From: Fomitopsis serialis
Taxonomy: Eukaryota; Basidiomycota; Agaricomycetes; Polyporales; Fomitopsidaceae
Reading direction: 5' to 3'
Assembly (NCBI RefSeq): GCF_022376445.1
Contig: NW_025955264.1
Span: 1 to 48,012 of the forward strand
DNA length: 48,012 nucleotides
Shown here: in pieces, positions 1 to 12,100 of the stretch
Layout of the letters: every line of letters starts with the position of its first letter
How positions within the stretch are numbered: the first letter of the stretch is position 1
The notes under the pieces: generated by a model
Seen by the model: only the letters and a program-made list of their open reading frames with translations
Told to the model about the DNA's origin: nothing
Database searches by the model: none
Translations under genes and position numbers: made by a program

Positions 1-800
1 CAAGAAAAACATATCAGGAGGTAGAGGAGGATTGTGAGAGACGACTGGTATGCGTAATCTGTCGTAAGACTGGGAACTGAGCCTACGGCACTCGACTGAC
101 CGAGTACCATGTCCGGCCGAGATCCCGGCCCGATACAGTAGTAGTCTCCAGTTAGTCTCCAGAGTCACGCTGCTTAAACCCCTTCTACGTCCTAACCTTC
201 AGGAAAACCGAAGTCCTCTATTCCGTGTCGCGAGGGTGGAATGAACCCTCGGCTAGGGTGCTCGGCGTTGGCTGGGGATTGCATGTTTGGTCTAAGTGGG
301 CGGCAAAGGCGTCTTCCCCGCCAACGATGGCACGTTCGAATTCAGTGCACGCATGGTCCAGATCCTGCCTGTATTGGGCGCACTGTTCCGCAGAGCTCTT
401 TTATCTGCCAGCCATCTATTCGCATAAGGACCGGCGTCCTCGGATTACCCGCCAAAGATGGACCGCGATTGTATTCAAGTTCGAAGTTGTCACTTGATTG
501 TCACGACCCTAATACTTACGGGTGACTGTCCACCCTCGCGTTCATATATTCCTTCCGCTTCCAGGACAGCGTGGCGTCACATTCCATGCTTGCTGCATGC
601 CCGGGGCGCGAGGAAAGCTGCAGCCTGCGGAACTTTATAACGACGTCGTTCATATATCGCGCTAACTCTCGTCTCTTCCCCCTGTGTCTCCCTGTGGCAC
701 CTCGAAGATCAGACACATCGCCAAGCGTATAGTCTTTGATCACGGCTGCATCCAGACACTTCCGCAGAAGCAGACGGATTCGACACACGGCTATCCCACC
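1..800. other. Intergenic, 5' of first zinc-finger gene
   Basis: No convincing gene is visible in any frame; open stretches are short and not protein-like. A TATA-like stretch lies at 636-640, about 160 bp before the first zinc-finger start, so the right end is probably promoter and 5' UTR. Confidence 0.5.
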
Positions 801-1720
801 ATGGTTGAAGGCCGTTCAGATACCTTCGGTGACTCGAACTTCGGGATGCACGTCCACGACGGCGACTTCACTGGAGAGCTGATCCCGTGAGTATCTTGAA
901 GCGATTGAGCTGAGCCTACGTTGACCCATTCAGTGCGTCATGGTCACCGAACGAGGTATACGATAGTCGCCACCTACTACCTCCCGTTCCCAGCCCGTGG
1001 TTCAAGTTGGAGTCCAGTAATTATGTGCTCCCTGAACCCATCGCTGACCCGTACGTGTCCGTCGTCAGTTCCTGTCTTTGCCCAGAGCTCATGATCGTGT
1101 TAGCATCTACCTTCCTTCAGAGCCTGACTCAACTCACCACTATGCACAACCACCGGACCACCAATCGAGAAATCGCCATGCACGCTACGCAGGCCCTGCC
1201 TGCGTCGAACCACAATCGTACTCATGGCCGCCGTTGGATGACGCAGAGGCTGCCTTTAATACCATGTACCTGCAGCCGTCATTCGTTCCGCCTCGAGCGG
1301 TCCATTCGAGTACGCACCTTCATCCGACTCGAATCCTGTCGGTTCTGATTTTCCGTAGGGATGAACCGCCCCCTTGCCTCCAGCCACTACACACCGTGTG
1401 CTTGGGGAAGTCAATGCAGTGTCCCTCTTGATGACCTCACTCCAGCAGGGGTCTCACGTCACCTGAAGGAGCACCATTTCCGCGACCCGTCGAAGCCATG
1501 GCACCCTAAGAACCGTGGTCACTGCGAGTGGTGGGAGGCAGACGGTCAATGCAACAAGAACCTGAACTACGCCAGCTTCGGGAAGCACGTCGCGGCGGTG
1601 CACCTCCAGAGCACCGCCAAGGCCTGCCCGCACTGCTTCCAGAGTCTGGGGAGGGCAGATTCGCTAGAGCGACACATTAAGAACTACTGCAGTCGCAGCG
1701 GCCGCTGCGAGAAGAAATGA
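801..1720 (+). CDS. C2H2/C2HC-type zinc-finger protein, paralogue A
   Basis: Four exons (801-886, 934-1050, 1086-1309, 1359-1720) join to a 262-aa protein; introns are 35-49 nt with GT-AG ends. The first ~140 residues are polar, Pro/Ser/His-rich and probably disordered. The last exon carries three Cys/His modules: C-x5-C-x14-H-x3-H, then C-x8-C-x11-H-x4-H, then a more classical C-x2-C-x12-H-x4-C that ends the protein. These look like zinc fingers, so nucleic-acid or protein binding in the nucleus is the natural inference; no catalytic domain is visible. The same module order recurs in the gene at 5152-6109, so this is one of a local paralogous pair. The start is the first ATG of the open frame, just after a CCACC context. 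I do not know a named orthologue. Confidence 0.8.
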
Positions 1721-2597
1721 GGGCGTTCTCGCCGACCGGTGCGTCCACGGCGTCATGAACGACGTGACACATGGCACTGACACGCCTTCTACAGGTTTTC
1801 CCCTGAAGGGTTCGTGGACTGCTTGCTGTACTTTTAGTTCCGCGTGTTGTACGTCCTGTGCCTTTCTGTGTATGTCTGGCGAGTCCTCGGGGTCTTGCGG
1901 TCGATGCGTGTTGCATTATACCCATACCGCGCGTTTATGAGGGAATTTGATTGTACTGTATCGGGATGGGTGCATGTCGTATAAGCACGAGACGCAGCAC
2001 ATGTCGGTTTTGTCGCGGACCTACCTTACAGATACGACGCTACTATCAGTGTTTTGAAGCCTGCCAGTGCCACATATGGATGCCTATATCGATGTGGCTT
2101 CAATATACTTGATATCGATGATTGTGCGGCGGTATATGGCGTGCGAACGAAAGGCATGCTGTAGGTAGCCGGCTCAGGGCCTACAGTACTTACTGGGCCG
2201 TGGCCCCCATCATAATCGTACTAGTGGTGCGCCCAGGGGCACCCGGGGTCGGGTGCCGTCACGTCACAAGCCAGTTGAGGGAGGCTGAGGGTGCGCCACA
2301 GTCGCCACTTGCCGCGCGAGGATGATCTCGATCTTGTTTGGTCGTTTGTTTGGTTATTCTGTTCAATGTCGCTGAGGGCGGAGCCCCATGAAGACACTAC
2401 ATACACTGGATCTACGCCGTCTTATCCTCCTGATTTCATCGCGTAGAATAGCTGAATACAAGTTCGGGCCGAGTGTGAGTAGTGTCACTGGAGAGCGAGA
2501 AAATGAACAGTGAAAGTTGGCGTCGGTGTCCGAGTCGCCTCGCACGCCAACCGTGTTCCCTCCGTGGTGTGACCGCCTACCCCTCATCGCCATATCC
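1721..2597. other. Intergenic, no gene seen
   Basis: Downstream of zinc-finger gene A. Only short, non-protein-like open frames occur on both strands, and no tRNA or repeat was recognised. Confidence 0.45.
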
Positions 2598-3613
2598 TTA
2601 ACTCTGTGTCTCCACAGTATGTGGGTGTTGATTTACTGAAAAGACGGCTCCATCCCGGGGAGTCGGCCTTGCTCCTCCTCCCCGAGCCCTCGTGCCCTCG
2701 TGCAGAAAGATCTCGATCTCACCTCCACCGCCACATCGCGATTTGGCGCTGGCAGGTACTTGCCGGCAGCCAGTGCACTGTACAGGCACGGTGCTACGCA
2801 GTGACTCCGTCCAGCGACACGAATGGCGCTCCGACTCACTGGCAGACTATCATCTGGACAGTGCTCTATGACGTCCTCGAGCTGTGTCATTTCCCGATAC
2901 TGGCGGGCCCAGTACAAGAATTGTAAGTCGGCATTAGTGGTCAGGAATGTTCAGGTTCGCCCGCCGTCACCATGTAACGCTGACACGCATGCACTTCGAA
3001 ATCTGCAGGCTGCGCATCCGTCTTGTACCCCCAGGCGATGTCGAACGTATGCTTGACAGAAATGTCCAACTTGAAGCGGCACTGAGCTGCGTTAGACGGG
3101 CTTGTAAACGGCACATGAATTGGTGTCAAGTGCGTACTGTCGCTGCGCTCCAATGTCCTCGTGCTTTACATCTCTGATCCTCCGTAGTCGGTGCCGGCAT
3201 GCTGACAGTATGGGCGGAGATGAACATTGATACCAACCTCCAAACGCGGACTCGGATTCGCGAAATACCGCAAAGTCAGTAGTGAGTCCATGTTATTGCT
3301 CCGGGTAACTTGAGCGTATTCCACGACCGGAGTACTCTCGGCTACCATTTTCAACTGTTTGCGTGCGCCCTACGCACAGACACACAGTGCTGTGGAGGCC
3401 AGCGAACCGATATTTCCGGACTTGCCGACCTAACCTACTCATTGTCTTTCTGTCACCTTGACGGAGCACGGGGCCCCAGCGCGACCTTCCAGCGGTTCGC
3501 TCTCCGCGAAGGCGGAACAGGCTTGTCAGCAGCTCGCTCGTTTTTTCTTTTGTCTCAGACATACGGCCCCTCTCCCCCTTGCTACATTCTCCGCGGATAT
3601 GGCCGGAAAACAT
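2598..3613 (-). CDS. Possible unrecognised gene or gene relic
   Basis: Three successive minus-strand segments read like protein rather than noise: about 3354-3166 (contains TRSNNMDSLLTLRYF), 3080-2941 (contains KLDISVKHTFDIAWGYKT) and 2917-2633 (contains YWARQYREMTQLEDVIEH). A consensus donor after the last segment's DDSLP can join it across about 60 nt to a Gly/Arg-rich tail ending at 2598. The joins between the first two segments need weak splice sites, and I could not build one clean frame, so this may be a decayed gene. No family is recognised and no function is proposed. It lies between the two zinc-finger paralogues. Confidence 0.25.
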
Positions 3614-5095
3614 GCATGCTGCTCAAACATTCGTCAATGGTAGCCGATCGAAGGTAGCGCACTACCATTGCCTCCGTCGATGGTTCCTCCCTCAATGCAT
3701 CTATCAGCTCGACTGATCATGTGTTCGCGGTACTGAATGAACGTCAGTCGGTCATTCCGGCCTTTTCAGGCATGATCCGTTAATCAATACATCATAGCCG
3801 TTCTGTGCCTAGCTTCGGAGGACTGGGGTGAGTCTTCTTCATGCGCCGGCCTACGTTGTTGCGCGACTTGAGATGATCGCTGCAACGAAGCGGGAAAATA
3901 CGCCGGTACATCTCAAACAAGCCTCGCCGTGCGACATGAACTGCTTGCGAGTATCGCTGTACGAGGGAAGATTGTGAGTGTCCATAACATGATATCGGAG
4001 GACAGTGTCGTTTACACACAATCACAGTATTCTATCGCAAATGCTCGTGCAATGAAGAGTCCACGTTACCGATCTCTCTCCTCACAGATCGATCGCTGCA
4101 CGAATGCACGCTGAGACGGCAGCCTGGGCCTCAACGTGAGACACACGAGCTTAGCATTGTACCTGCAGTAGCATGCCTTCGAGTATTGAATGGGTCTGCT
4201 CTCGGATACCAGTAGTTGGTATGAAGAAACAAAAAAGGCACGTAATGTGGCCTGAAAATACTAGGTATGAGTTGAACACCCAATATCCAAAAGAGACTTT
4301 GCCGCTCATCTGCCGCTCTCCCGCGAGTTCTCGGGATTGACATCATCAGGATACCATACCAGCGAGGGCCTCTTGAACAACACTGAAACTCAATTGTACG
4401 GGACCTGCTACGTAAATCACGGCCACAGGGCTATACGTACGACAAATATGCGCGCTAGTTCTGTAAGCCATCGAAGTCTCACATGGTCTGGTCATTGCCT
4501 CATAGTTCTCACCCAGTCGCTACGGTGCTTGGCAGGTGTCTGCTTCAAGTTCAGCACTCCAACAGCATATGCATGCCTCCCGCTACTGTCGCACTGAGGG
4601 TCATGGCGCCGCTCATGCATCTACACCGCCCTTGCGTAAGTCACACAGCCATGTCACATTCTTGGCCCCGGATCTACGTAAATGGCAAACTGCCATTAAT
4701 TGGCTCCGATCTGCTGTCAATCGATCCGGATCGATGATGTTCACAAGCTTCACGGACTGCGTTTGCGCTCATATGCGTACGGCATTCGCGTTGGAACTAC
4801 AGGAAGCCGGTCAATTGACAATATGCGACGAAAGAGCTGCCGGCGTTGCAGACTGTCGGAATATGAAGCGGTAAAAACTTCAAAGATCGATGGTGACAGC
4901 CCTTCCATGCGCTGTCCAACTTCGTTGGCGTCAGAACTGCTCCAGACTCAGCAGTGCTAGCTCCTCTATAGGCCCGACATTCCGCCTGCCAGTTCCGCAA
5001 TTCGGAATACCTATTGAAACGGCTGATCGCAATCAACTTTTGGGCCGAGTTCGCGAACAAGAGTTGCTTTAGATAGACCACGATGGTGAGAGGTG
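3614..5095. other. Intergenic between zinc-finger paralogues
   Basis: Moderately AT-richer stretch with only short scattered open frames. No recognisable protein, RNA gene or repeat was found; it could be old degenerate sequence. Confidence 0.4.
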
Positions 5096-5101
5096 TATAA
5101 A
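5096..5101 (+). promoter_or_regulatory. TATA box of zinc-finger gene B
   Basis: A perfect TATAAA lies 50 nt upstream of the ATG at 5152, on the coding strand, with no upstream ATG in between. Position and sequence fit a core promoter; function is inferred. Confidence 0.5.
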
Positions 5102-5151
5102 ACTGCTGTGGGAGAGAGCTCATTCCATCCCAAGTTCCATCGAACCTCAAC

Positions 5152-6109
5152 ATGCATCCGTATAACAACGGAAACATCCCTCCGGTCGATCCCAACGCCT
5201 ACGACGATGGGAACATACCTCCGGTCAATCCCAACCCCTATGGCAGCGGGCCTGGATACGTGCCAAGGGCGCAGCCTATCGCACCACAATACTTGACTCC
5301 ACAATCCACGGCGAATGGCTATTCGTAGGTTTTCATCGCCTGATACTCATGATCACTGGAACTCACATTTGTTCCCAGTAGTGCTCCGCATCAACCAAAC
5401 GTTTCGGCTACTGGTGACAACGGACCCTTTTTCCAAGCGTATGAACTTGGGCCTATCTCCTACGACGCGATGATCCCACAGTGAGTCGCCATACTACTTT
5501 TGGTCGGAGTAGATCTTCATGGACGGGCGCGCCAGGCATTCTCCGGCATCCCCGCATGGGATGTATGGCACAGGCTGGTACCACCCAGAATCTTATGTTC
5601 CGGTATCAATTGACCAGAGGTATGTCCATGGATACGATCTGCACGTGTCGGAAGCTGATAGAGAAATGTGAAATAGTCGCTCTTATCACGGACACCAACA
5701 TGGTCAACCTTCGCAGAGCACCGTGACGACGAATCACGTCCACGGCAACCCTTCAAGTCCCCAGTATCCCACCACACATCAACTCTCCCTGCACCCGGCG
5801 ATTCTCACGCAGTGCAACTGGGACGGCGGTTCTTGCGGCGTCGCATTAGACGATCTTTCGCCGGCAGGTATTGCGCGGCATCTGAAAAGCCACCATTTCG
5901 GCGATGATTGGCAACCGAGGGCCCGCGGACTTTGTCGCTGGGGCACTGGCTGCCGTAGAGACGAGATGAACTTCGAGAGCATGGGGAAGCATGTGGCGCA
6001 GGTTCACCTGGGAACCACGAGAAAGCAATGCTCTCGTTGCGGAGGGATGTTTGCTAGGAACGATGCTTTGCTTCGCCATCAACGCGAGCACTGCGAACTT
6101 GGACTGTAG
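5152..6109 (+). CDS. C2H2/C2HC-type zinc-finger protein, paralogue B
   Basis: Four exons (5152-5324, 5379-5480, 5536-5619, 5677-6109) give 263 aa, one residue longer than paralogue A at 801-1720. Residues ~1-150 are low-complexity, with a two-copy 13-residue repeat built on GNIPPVxPNxY near the start, then His/Pro/Gln-rich sequence. The last exon repeats paralogue A's architecture: a first module beginning CNWDGGSC with SRHLK-like ARHLKSHHF, a second C-x5-C...H-x4-H module, and a terminal C-x2-C-x12-H-x4-C finger. Shared length, exon number and finger order point to tandem duplication followed by strong divergence of the N-terminal half. Probable DNA- or RNA-binding regulator by family resemblance; the target is unknown. 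The acceptor at 5535 was chosen over two nearer AGs because only it preserves the frame with protein-like sequence. Confidence 0.8.
5161..5250 (+). repeat. Two-copy 39-bp coding tandem repeat
   Basis: Two adjacent 13-codon units encode GNIPPVDPNAYDD and GNIPPVNPNPYGS in the N-terminus of zinc-finger paralogue B. Copies differ at several bases, so the duplication is not recent. It has no counterpart in paralogue A. Confidence 0.6.
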
Positions 6110-7118
6110 GGCTTTCTAATTTCATCGTTGCGTACTGAAGTGCCGCGGATGTCCAACACCCACCAAATCCCCATTTTCTCCTTGTGATTGGGGTTCTGTC
6201 GACGTCCTCTTCCTCCATTCATCTTGCTTCTTGCGTATCCCTGTACCCACGCTAGACGGTCTAGCACGCGTCTTCTTAGATCTCATTCCCGTTGCTTCAG
6301 TGCATCGCATGTAGCCATAGCCTTTAGCTTTGTTTGTCAACCTACTAGTGTCCGAGTCGTGCGCATCTTTTGCTTTATCAGCCTTACTCAATGTCGATCT
6401 GGCGTTGCGGAGATCGGACTGTAGCCGGCTGAACCTCTATTGCGTCCCACGTCAATGTCAAATAGTAGATACGTACTGAATCGCGTGCAACAATGTATGT
6501 GTGCCCCCGGCTGGACCCACGAGGATTCTACAAGCACCCTCAAAACGATATCTCGATCACCGATCATGATCGTGCATATTTCATCGAGTCATGAGGATCA
6601 GTTCAAACACTCACCCCTGATTTACTGGTTGAAGAAATACACCTTGAATGTACGCTGCTTCACCTCCCGCTGTTCCTGAAATGGCGTACAACATGTTTCA
6701 CCTCTAGGACCTGCTCGCGGCATAAAGTGAGACGGACTGAGGCCCGGAAGAAATAATGACCTCACCAGGTTTCCACATGGTCCACAAAACTTAGCTTCAA
6801 GTTCGCCTCACAATTGACATGCAAATCCGCGTGCTTTTGCTCGGCTACACGGAGACACTCAATATACGTCATGTGCTATGCACCGAGTAAGCTTTCGGCT
6901 ACAATCCTTGGTCCAGTCGTTCTCTCCGATGAACCGGCAAATCTACCCAGCCCCGTTGAGCGCCCGGCGCCCATACTGATGCATGGCCTGTACAGTGTAC
7001 GGTGGTCACCGCGAGCATGTGCTCAAGCAGTTTGTTGACACTATCATTGAATGCATGTCAATAACTTAGAATAAGTCTAGGCCGATCAGGCGAACTCATG
7101 TACAGGACCACACATTGA
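6110..7118. other. Intergenic, 3' ends of convergent genes
   Basis: Lies between the 3' ends of zinc-finger gene B (plus) and the histidine-pathway aminotransferase (minus). No coding, RNA or repeat feature was recognised. Confidence 0.5.
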
Positions 7119-8490
7119 CTACAGCTTCTCTAGCATCTCCCGGAGCTTGCGTAATACTACCGCGTTTTCCTCCTTGCTGCCCACAGTAATGCGGAGGCAG
7201 CCTGCACACCCAGGCTCGCCACCCCGGTATCGGACGACGACGCCCTCGGACTCTGCGAGCGTCTTGTATATTCGCTGTGCCCGCGTGCTGTCAGGCTGGC
7301 CCGAGCCGCTTTTCTCCAGCACAGGAACCATGACGAAGTTCGCATGATTTCCGCCAATCGCGGCGCCCAAGCCCAGGGGCGCAAGTTCGGCAAGTCCCTT
7401 GAGGAGGACAGCGCGCTGTTCCACAAGGGTCGCGACCTTCGCGCTCATCGCCGACACGGCAGAAGGCGACAGGGCAGAAAGCGCTAGGGCCGCAGTGGGT
7501 GCGGAGATGTTGTATGGCGCCTTCGTGTTCATGAGAATTTGCACAAGCGAAGGATGGGCAAAGGCCATGCCCAATCTGCGAGAGCGTCAGTGCGGCTCGA
7601 GGTACAGACAGATGTCAACGAACCGAATAGCGGCGAGCCCAAAGCTCTTGCTGAGCGTTTGCAGGACGCAGAGATTCGCGTACTCGTGCAGCAGAGGGAC
7701 CGCGCTGCCTTCGCCGGCGAAGTCAATGTAGGCTTCGTCTACGACGACGACGCCCTTGAACTTTTCGTAGTCTAGCAATTCCCGCAGGGCCGTGAGGGAT
7801 ATTAGCGTGCCGGTCGGGTTGCCAGGTGAGCACAACATGATGAGCTTGATGGACGGATCCGCATCGACCGCTTTCTTGATCTGCGTGGGCTGTCAGTTCA
7901 CAATTCACAGGCAGGCGGCATCGCCTCGAGGCGTCTCACACCTCATCGACTTTGAGCGAGAACCGCCCGCGCTCCGCGCCCTCGCCAAATTCGCCACTGA
8001 GCTCTAGGGGAACTTTGACAACCCCGACATCATTCACTTGCGCGCAGACGGCGTACATGCCGTAGGTCGGCGGTGTAGTGATGATCTTCTCTCGTCCGGG
8101 CGCAACGCACACCCGCATGAGCAGATCGATGACCTCGTCCGAGCCTACGCCAAGGAAGACGTACTCTGGCCCTGGTAACCCTCGCATGGACGCGAGACGT
8201 TCCCTGATGGGGTCATTCCGCGGTGACGGGTAGCGGTGCAGGTCGAGCGAGAGCGTCGGCTGCAACTCGGGCTCAAGGTCGGGGACGTCTGGGTGTGCAT
8301 CGCCGTTGGCCTGCAGAATCGAGTGCCCCAGAGCATTCTCGTTGGCGTCCAATAGGATGCCCTCCGAGTAGTCATCTCGTGCGCAACGATATGGTTGCAG
8401 CGAAAGGATATTTGGTCGGATGACCTGCTCGATGTCGAAGTGCGCGGGCGCCTTGGGATAGAGCGATGGTGCCAGTCCGAGGATAGTCAT
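7119..8490 (-). CDS. HIS5: Histidinol-phosphate aminotransferase
   Basis: Three exons (8490-7942, 7880-7624, 7575-7119) encode 420 aa. The enzyme is a PLP-dependent class I/II aminotransferase that converts imidazole-acetol phosphate and glutamate to histidinol phosphate in histidine synthesis, presumably in the cytosol. Visible hallmarks are the N-terminal RPNILSLQPY and LDANENALG motifs, the NPTG loop in LCSPGNPTGTLISL, the VVDEAYIDF strand and the PLP lysine in LSKSFGLAAIR, with the second intron falling exactly in that motif. The C-terminus carries the VRYRGGEPGCAGCLRITVG substrate-phosphate region. Length is typical for fungal enzymes. It is divergent from the ubiquitin protease gene, sharing a 672-bp intergenic region. 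A TGACTC half-site at 8601-8606 may be a Gcn4-type amino-acid-control element. Confidence 0.95.
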
Positions 8491-9162
8491 CGTGAAGGAC
8501 TTGTCGGTCTATCCGCCTTGCTTGTCCGTGGAATATGGTGGATGAGAGCGAACAGCGGTTGCTAGCTCGCTGCTAAAGCTCTGCTCGCAGTCACTGATCA
8601 TGACTCGAGGAACAGACCTGTGCTTGGGACACGGAGAGATTAGATAAGATTTTCAGTTCTGCATTTCTTCGGATCACTTCCATCAGATAGACTTGTATAC
8701 AGTACGTACTATGATACACTAGCTGGAGTAAGTATCTTACTTACGTTTCTTACTCGCCGTTGTTACCGGCTCAGTACCTGTTTGAATACCACGTGTACAA
8801 CTCGACACAGCGCCCGTTCCCCAATGCATGACCGTGCATTCCCCGAGTATCCTCAGCGACCTGCGAGCGCAGTTGCATACATCGCCTCCCTTTGCTTCCT
8901 CACCGCCGCCACCATCGCAGCAGCGGGGGTCCATAAAAGCGCGAATTAGTTGAGCTGCCGCAAGTGCCACTAGGGACCCGCACTCGATTAAGGGTCACTC
9001 CGAGCAGCTGCTTCTGGACAGGCGGCGTCCGCGGTTCAGCTTGTAGGCTTAGCCAGCAACCTTTCCCCTATACCATCTCGACGACGCCCTCCAGCTCCTG
9101 GATTCTGGCAGTCCCCAGTCAAAGGCTTTGAGAACTCTAACTCCTCGTTGTCTACATTCACC
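8491..9162. promoter_or_regulatory. Divergent promoter region HIS5 / ubiquitin protease
   Basis: 672 bp between two divergently oriented starts. It holds the TGACTC site at 8601 and a CACGTG hexamer at 8790-8795. No gene or RNA was seen. Confidence 0.5.
8601..8606 (+). promoter_or_regulatory. TGACTC element upstream of HIS5
   Basis: TGACTC, a half-match to the Gcn4/Cpc1 consensus TGASTCA, lies 111 bp upstream of the HIS5 start. Histidine genes are classic general-amino-acid-control targets in fungi. The last base departs from consensus, so this is suggestive only. Confidence 0.3.
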
Positions 9163-12100
9163 ATGATGAAGAAGAAGCATCAACCAACCGCCCAAGATCT
9201 CTACCGCGCACGGAAGCAGCGGGAGGAACAAGAGAAGGATGCGAGGCTTCCACCAGGATTTATCAATCACGGCAATACCTGTTTCATGAACTCGACTTTG
9301 CAAGGGGTGAGCATCATCGTCGTTTGTCGTCACTGCCGTCGCTGTCTCTTGTACGGTGCATTGACCGCTAAGACGTTTCCGGTGACAGTTACTAGCGACG
9401 GAACCGCTGCACAATCTCGTGAAGTTCCAGCCGCTCACGCCGACTTTGCAAAGCACATTTGGGTCGTCCATTGTTGCGAAGCGATCGCCACAACTAACGA
9501 ATGGCCATGGACTGGGGGGCGAGTACGAGCACCCGTGGGTGGAGGGTATGCCGCTGGGGGATGTGTTCTCCGATGTCATGAGGAAGGCTTGGGATATACA
9601 GGAGGGTCGTACACGACAAAATATGAGCCCGAAGTGCGTACACCGACCTGATCTTCAATGGAGACTGACGGTTATATGTCTAGGGAAGTGCTCTTCACCA
9701 TCGGGAAGAAGTACGATCAATATTTGGACTTCCGGCAGCAGGACGCGCACGAATTCCTCAGGCATATGCTCGATGCGATGCGGATGGAGGAGCTGGACGT
9801 GAGTACAGTAATTATATTTCTACGCGCTTTAGGTATAATGGTCCGCAGATCATTAAGCAGAGACAGCCTCCACCAAAGGGTTCACGCAAGCGTGCCCGCC
9901 GCAAACGTACATTACCGCCAGCGCCGCCGCCGGACCCCGGCTCTGTCGAAGAGGAGAAACTGCAGTCCTTTGTTGACATGCTGTTCGGCGGACATCTCGC
10001 GAGCATCCTCGTATGCGAGAAGTGCAAGAAGGTCTCGCTGACGTACGAGGAGTTCAACGACCTCAGCCTGAGCATCAAGCCAGAGGACTACACCAAGGAC
10101 CGGAAGCGCGACCGCTTCAAGCAGTTCGCGCGGAAGCTCAGGGGACCGTTCCGGCAGCCGGGCGCGCGCTCGTCCTCGGTGCCGCCGACCGATCGACTGC
10201 GGCGCAGCATAGAGACGCCTACACACGAAGAGGAGCCGCCGACGAACGAGGGCCCTAGACGGAAGAGCTTTGACCACACGACGGGCGAAGAAGTGGAGCA
10301 GGAGGAGCGGGAGGAGGCGCGGGACGAGGTGAAGGAGCTGGTGCAGGTGGGCGGGTCGCCGCCGTCAGCCGCCGTAGACGAGGCGGAAACGGGCGCGGAG
10401 GCCAGCGACGAGAAGGACGATCAGGAGTCCGACTTGAAGGGCGAGGAGGGCAAGAAGGACAAGGGGGATCACTGGGGCCGACTCGGCAGGCGGCTGAGCG
10501 TGTCGGTGAGGATGAGTATGAAGGCGCTGGACCCGGGTAGTCCCAGTCGATCTGTCGAGCGTGGCCGGAAGGTCCGGCACAAAGACAAAGAAAAGGAGAA
10601 GGAGAAGGACAGGGAGGCCGATAGGACACCGGCGCGTGTCGCCGAGGCGGAAGCCATTCGCACGTCCGCTGCTAGTGTGGGCAGTGCGTACGACAGTGGG
10701 TCAGATGCCGGTGACCAGTCTGATGCTGCTCAAATGCGGCTCGGCTCCGCATCCCCTACGCCATCGCCTCTGTCCAATCCGCCGATCACGGCCGCCTCCC
10801 CGAACCCCCGTTCGCACAATATTCGGCGTCTCACGGGGCTCAAGGGCAAACGCAAGAAGAGTCTACGTCCTCCTAAACCGTCACGGGAAGAACAGGCGTA
10901 TCTGCGGCAGCTTTTGTCGGATGTGCACGTTGCATCTAATAATCCTTTCACGGCACTTCAGCAAGCCATTGCGACTGGTCAGACCACTACTGCTACCGCA
11001 CAGGCCGCGTGGACGAAGTTGGGACACCTGCCCAGCATTGAGGACTGTCTACGGATGTTCACGGCTGTCGAAATACTCGACGGTGAGAACATGGTCGGCT
11101 GCCATCGTTGTTGGAAAATTGCACACGGCCTCTACAAGCCTAGGAAAGACGATGCAAAGGACAGGGGCGAAGACGAGGACGAGGACGAAGCTGCAAGCGA
11201 CAACGAAGGCGAGGATGAGGACAGCGGGAACAGTGGTTCCTCTGACAAGCACGGCGACTTGGACTCTGTGGCAGCGCAGAAAGGTGCCGCGTCTGCTTCT
11301 GCCGACACGTTTTTCTCCTCGCCAGATTTGTCAGGCGATGGCCGTGTGTCGTCTGCGTCGACGTCCGCGCTCCCCAATACGCAGAGTGCCAGCTCGCTGT
11401 CGGATGCGCCGTCTGACAACACGTCGGTTGTATCTGCGCCAACGACCGTCTCGACAAGTCTGTCCCTCGCCACAGGCGATGAGGAGAGGCTGGAGAGGCT
11501 ACACGCGATAGGCCTTGTCGGGCGTACGAAACCCATCACCTACGGCGGTTTGCCCATCCCGTCGATCTCGACGACTGCACCCGAGTCGTCCCCCTCGCGC
11601 TCCGTCCCCTCAGCGGACGATGCAGCGCCAGATGGTGGTGGCACGCCTCGCAGACCTCCAGCGAAACTTGTCGAGGTCTCTCCATCAGACGATGACCTAC
11701 TGACGCCGAGGGGCAGACGTCGCTCCAAGACGCCGGACGGGTTCGATGCTGAAAGCGATTCGTCGGCCAGTAGCTATGAGTCCGACACTGATGTCTCTGC
11801 GAGCACGTCAGCGTACTCAGACGCTACTACCGCGCCGTCTGTGTCGCTTTCGCCTGCCGTCTCCCCACGCGCCTCCACGGATGACCTGCCGACAGCAAGA
11901 CCTCCCGAGATGTCGCGGGAACCTGCACAGGCTGACCCGTCGTCGCCAAAGGTATCAAAGTCGAAGCAAGTGGTTCTCCGGCGGATGTACAAGCGTTACC
12001 TAATCGCAGACGCACCGCCTATCCTGGTTGTCCATTTGAAGCGGTTCCAGCAGACGTCCAAGACGTACAGCATGTCGTTCTCTGGCGCCAGCGGCGTCAA

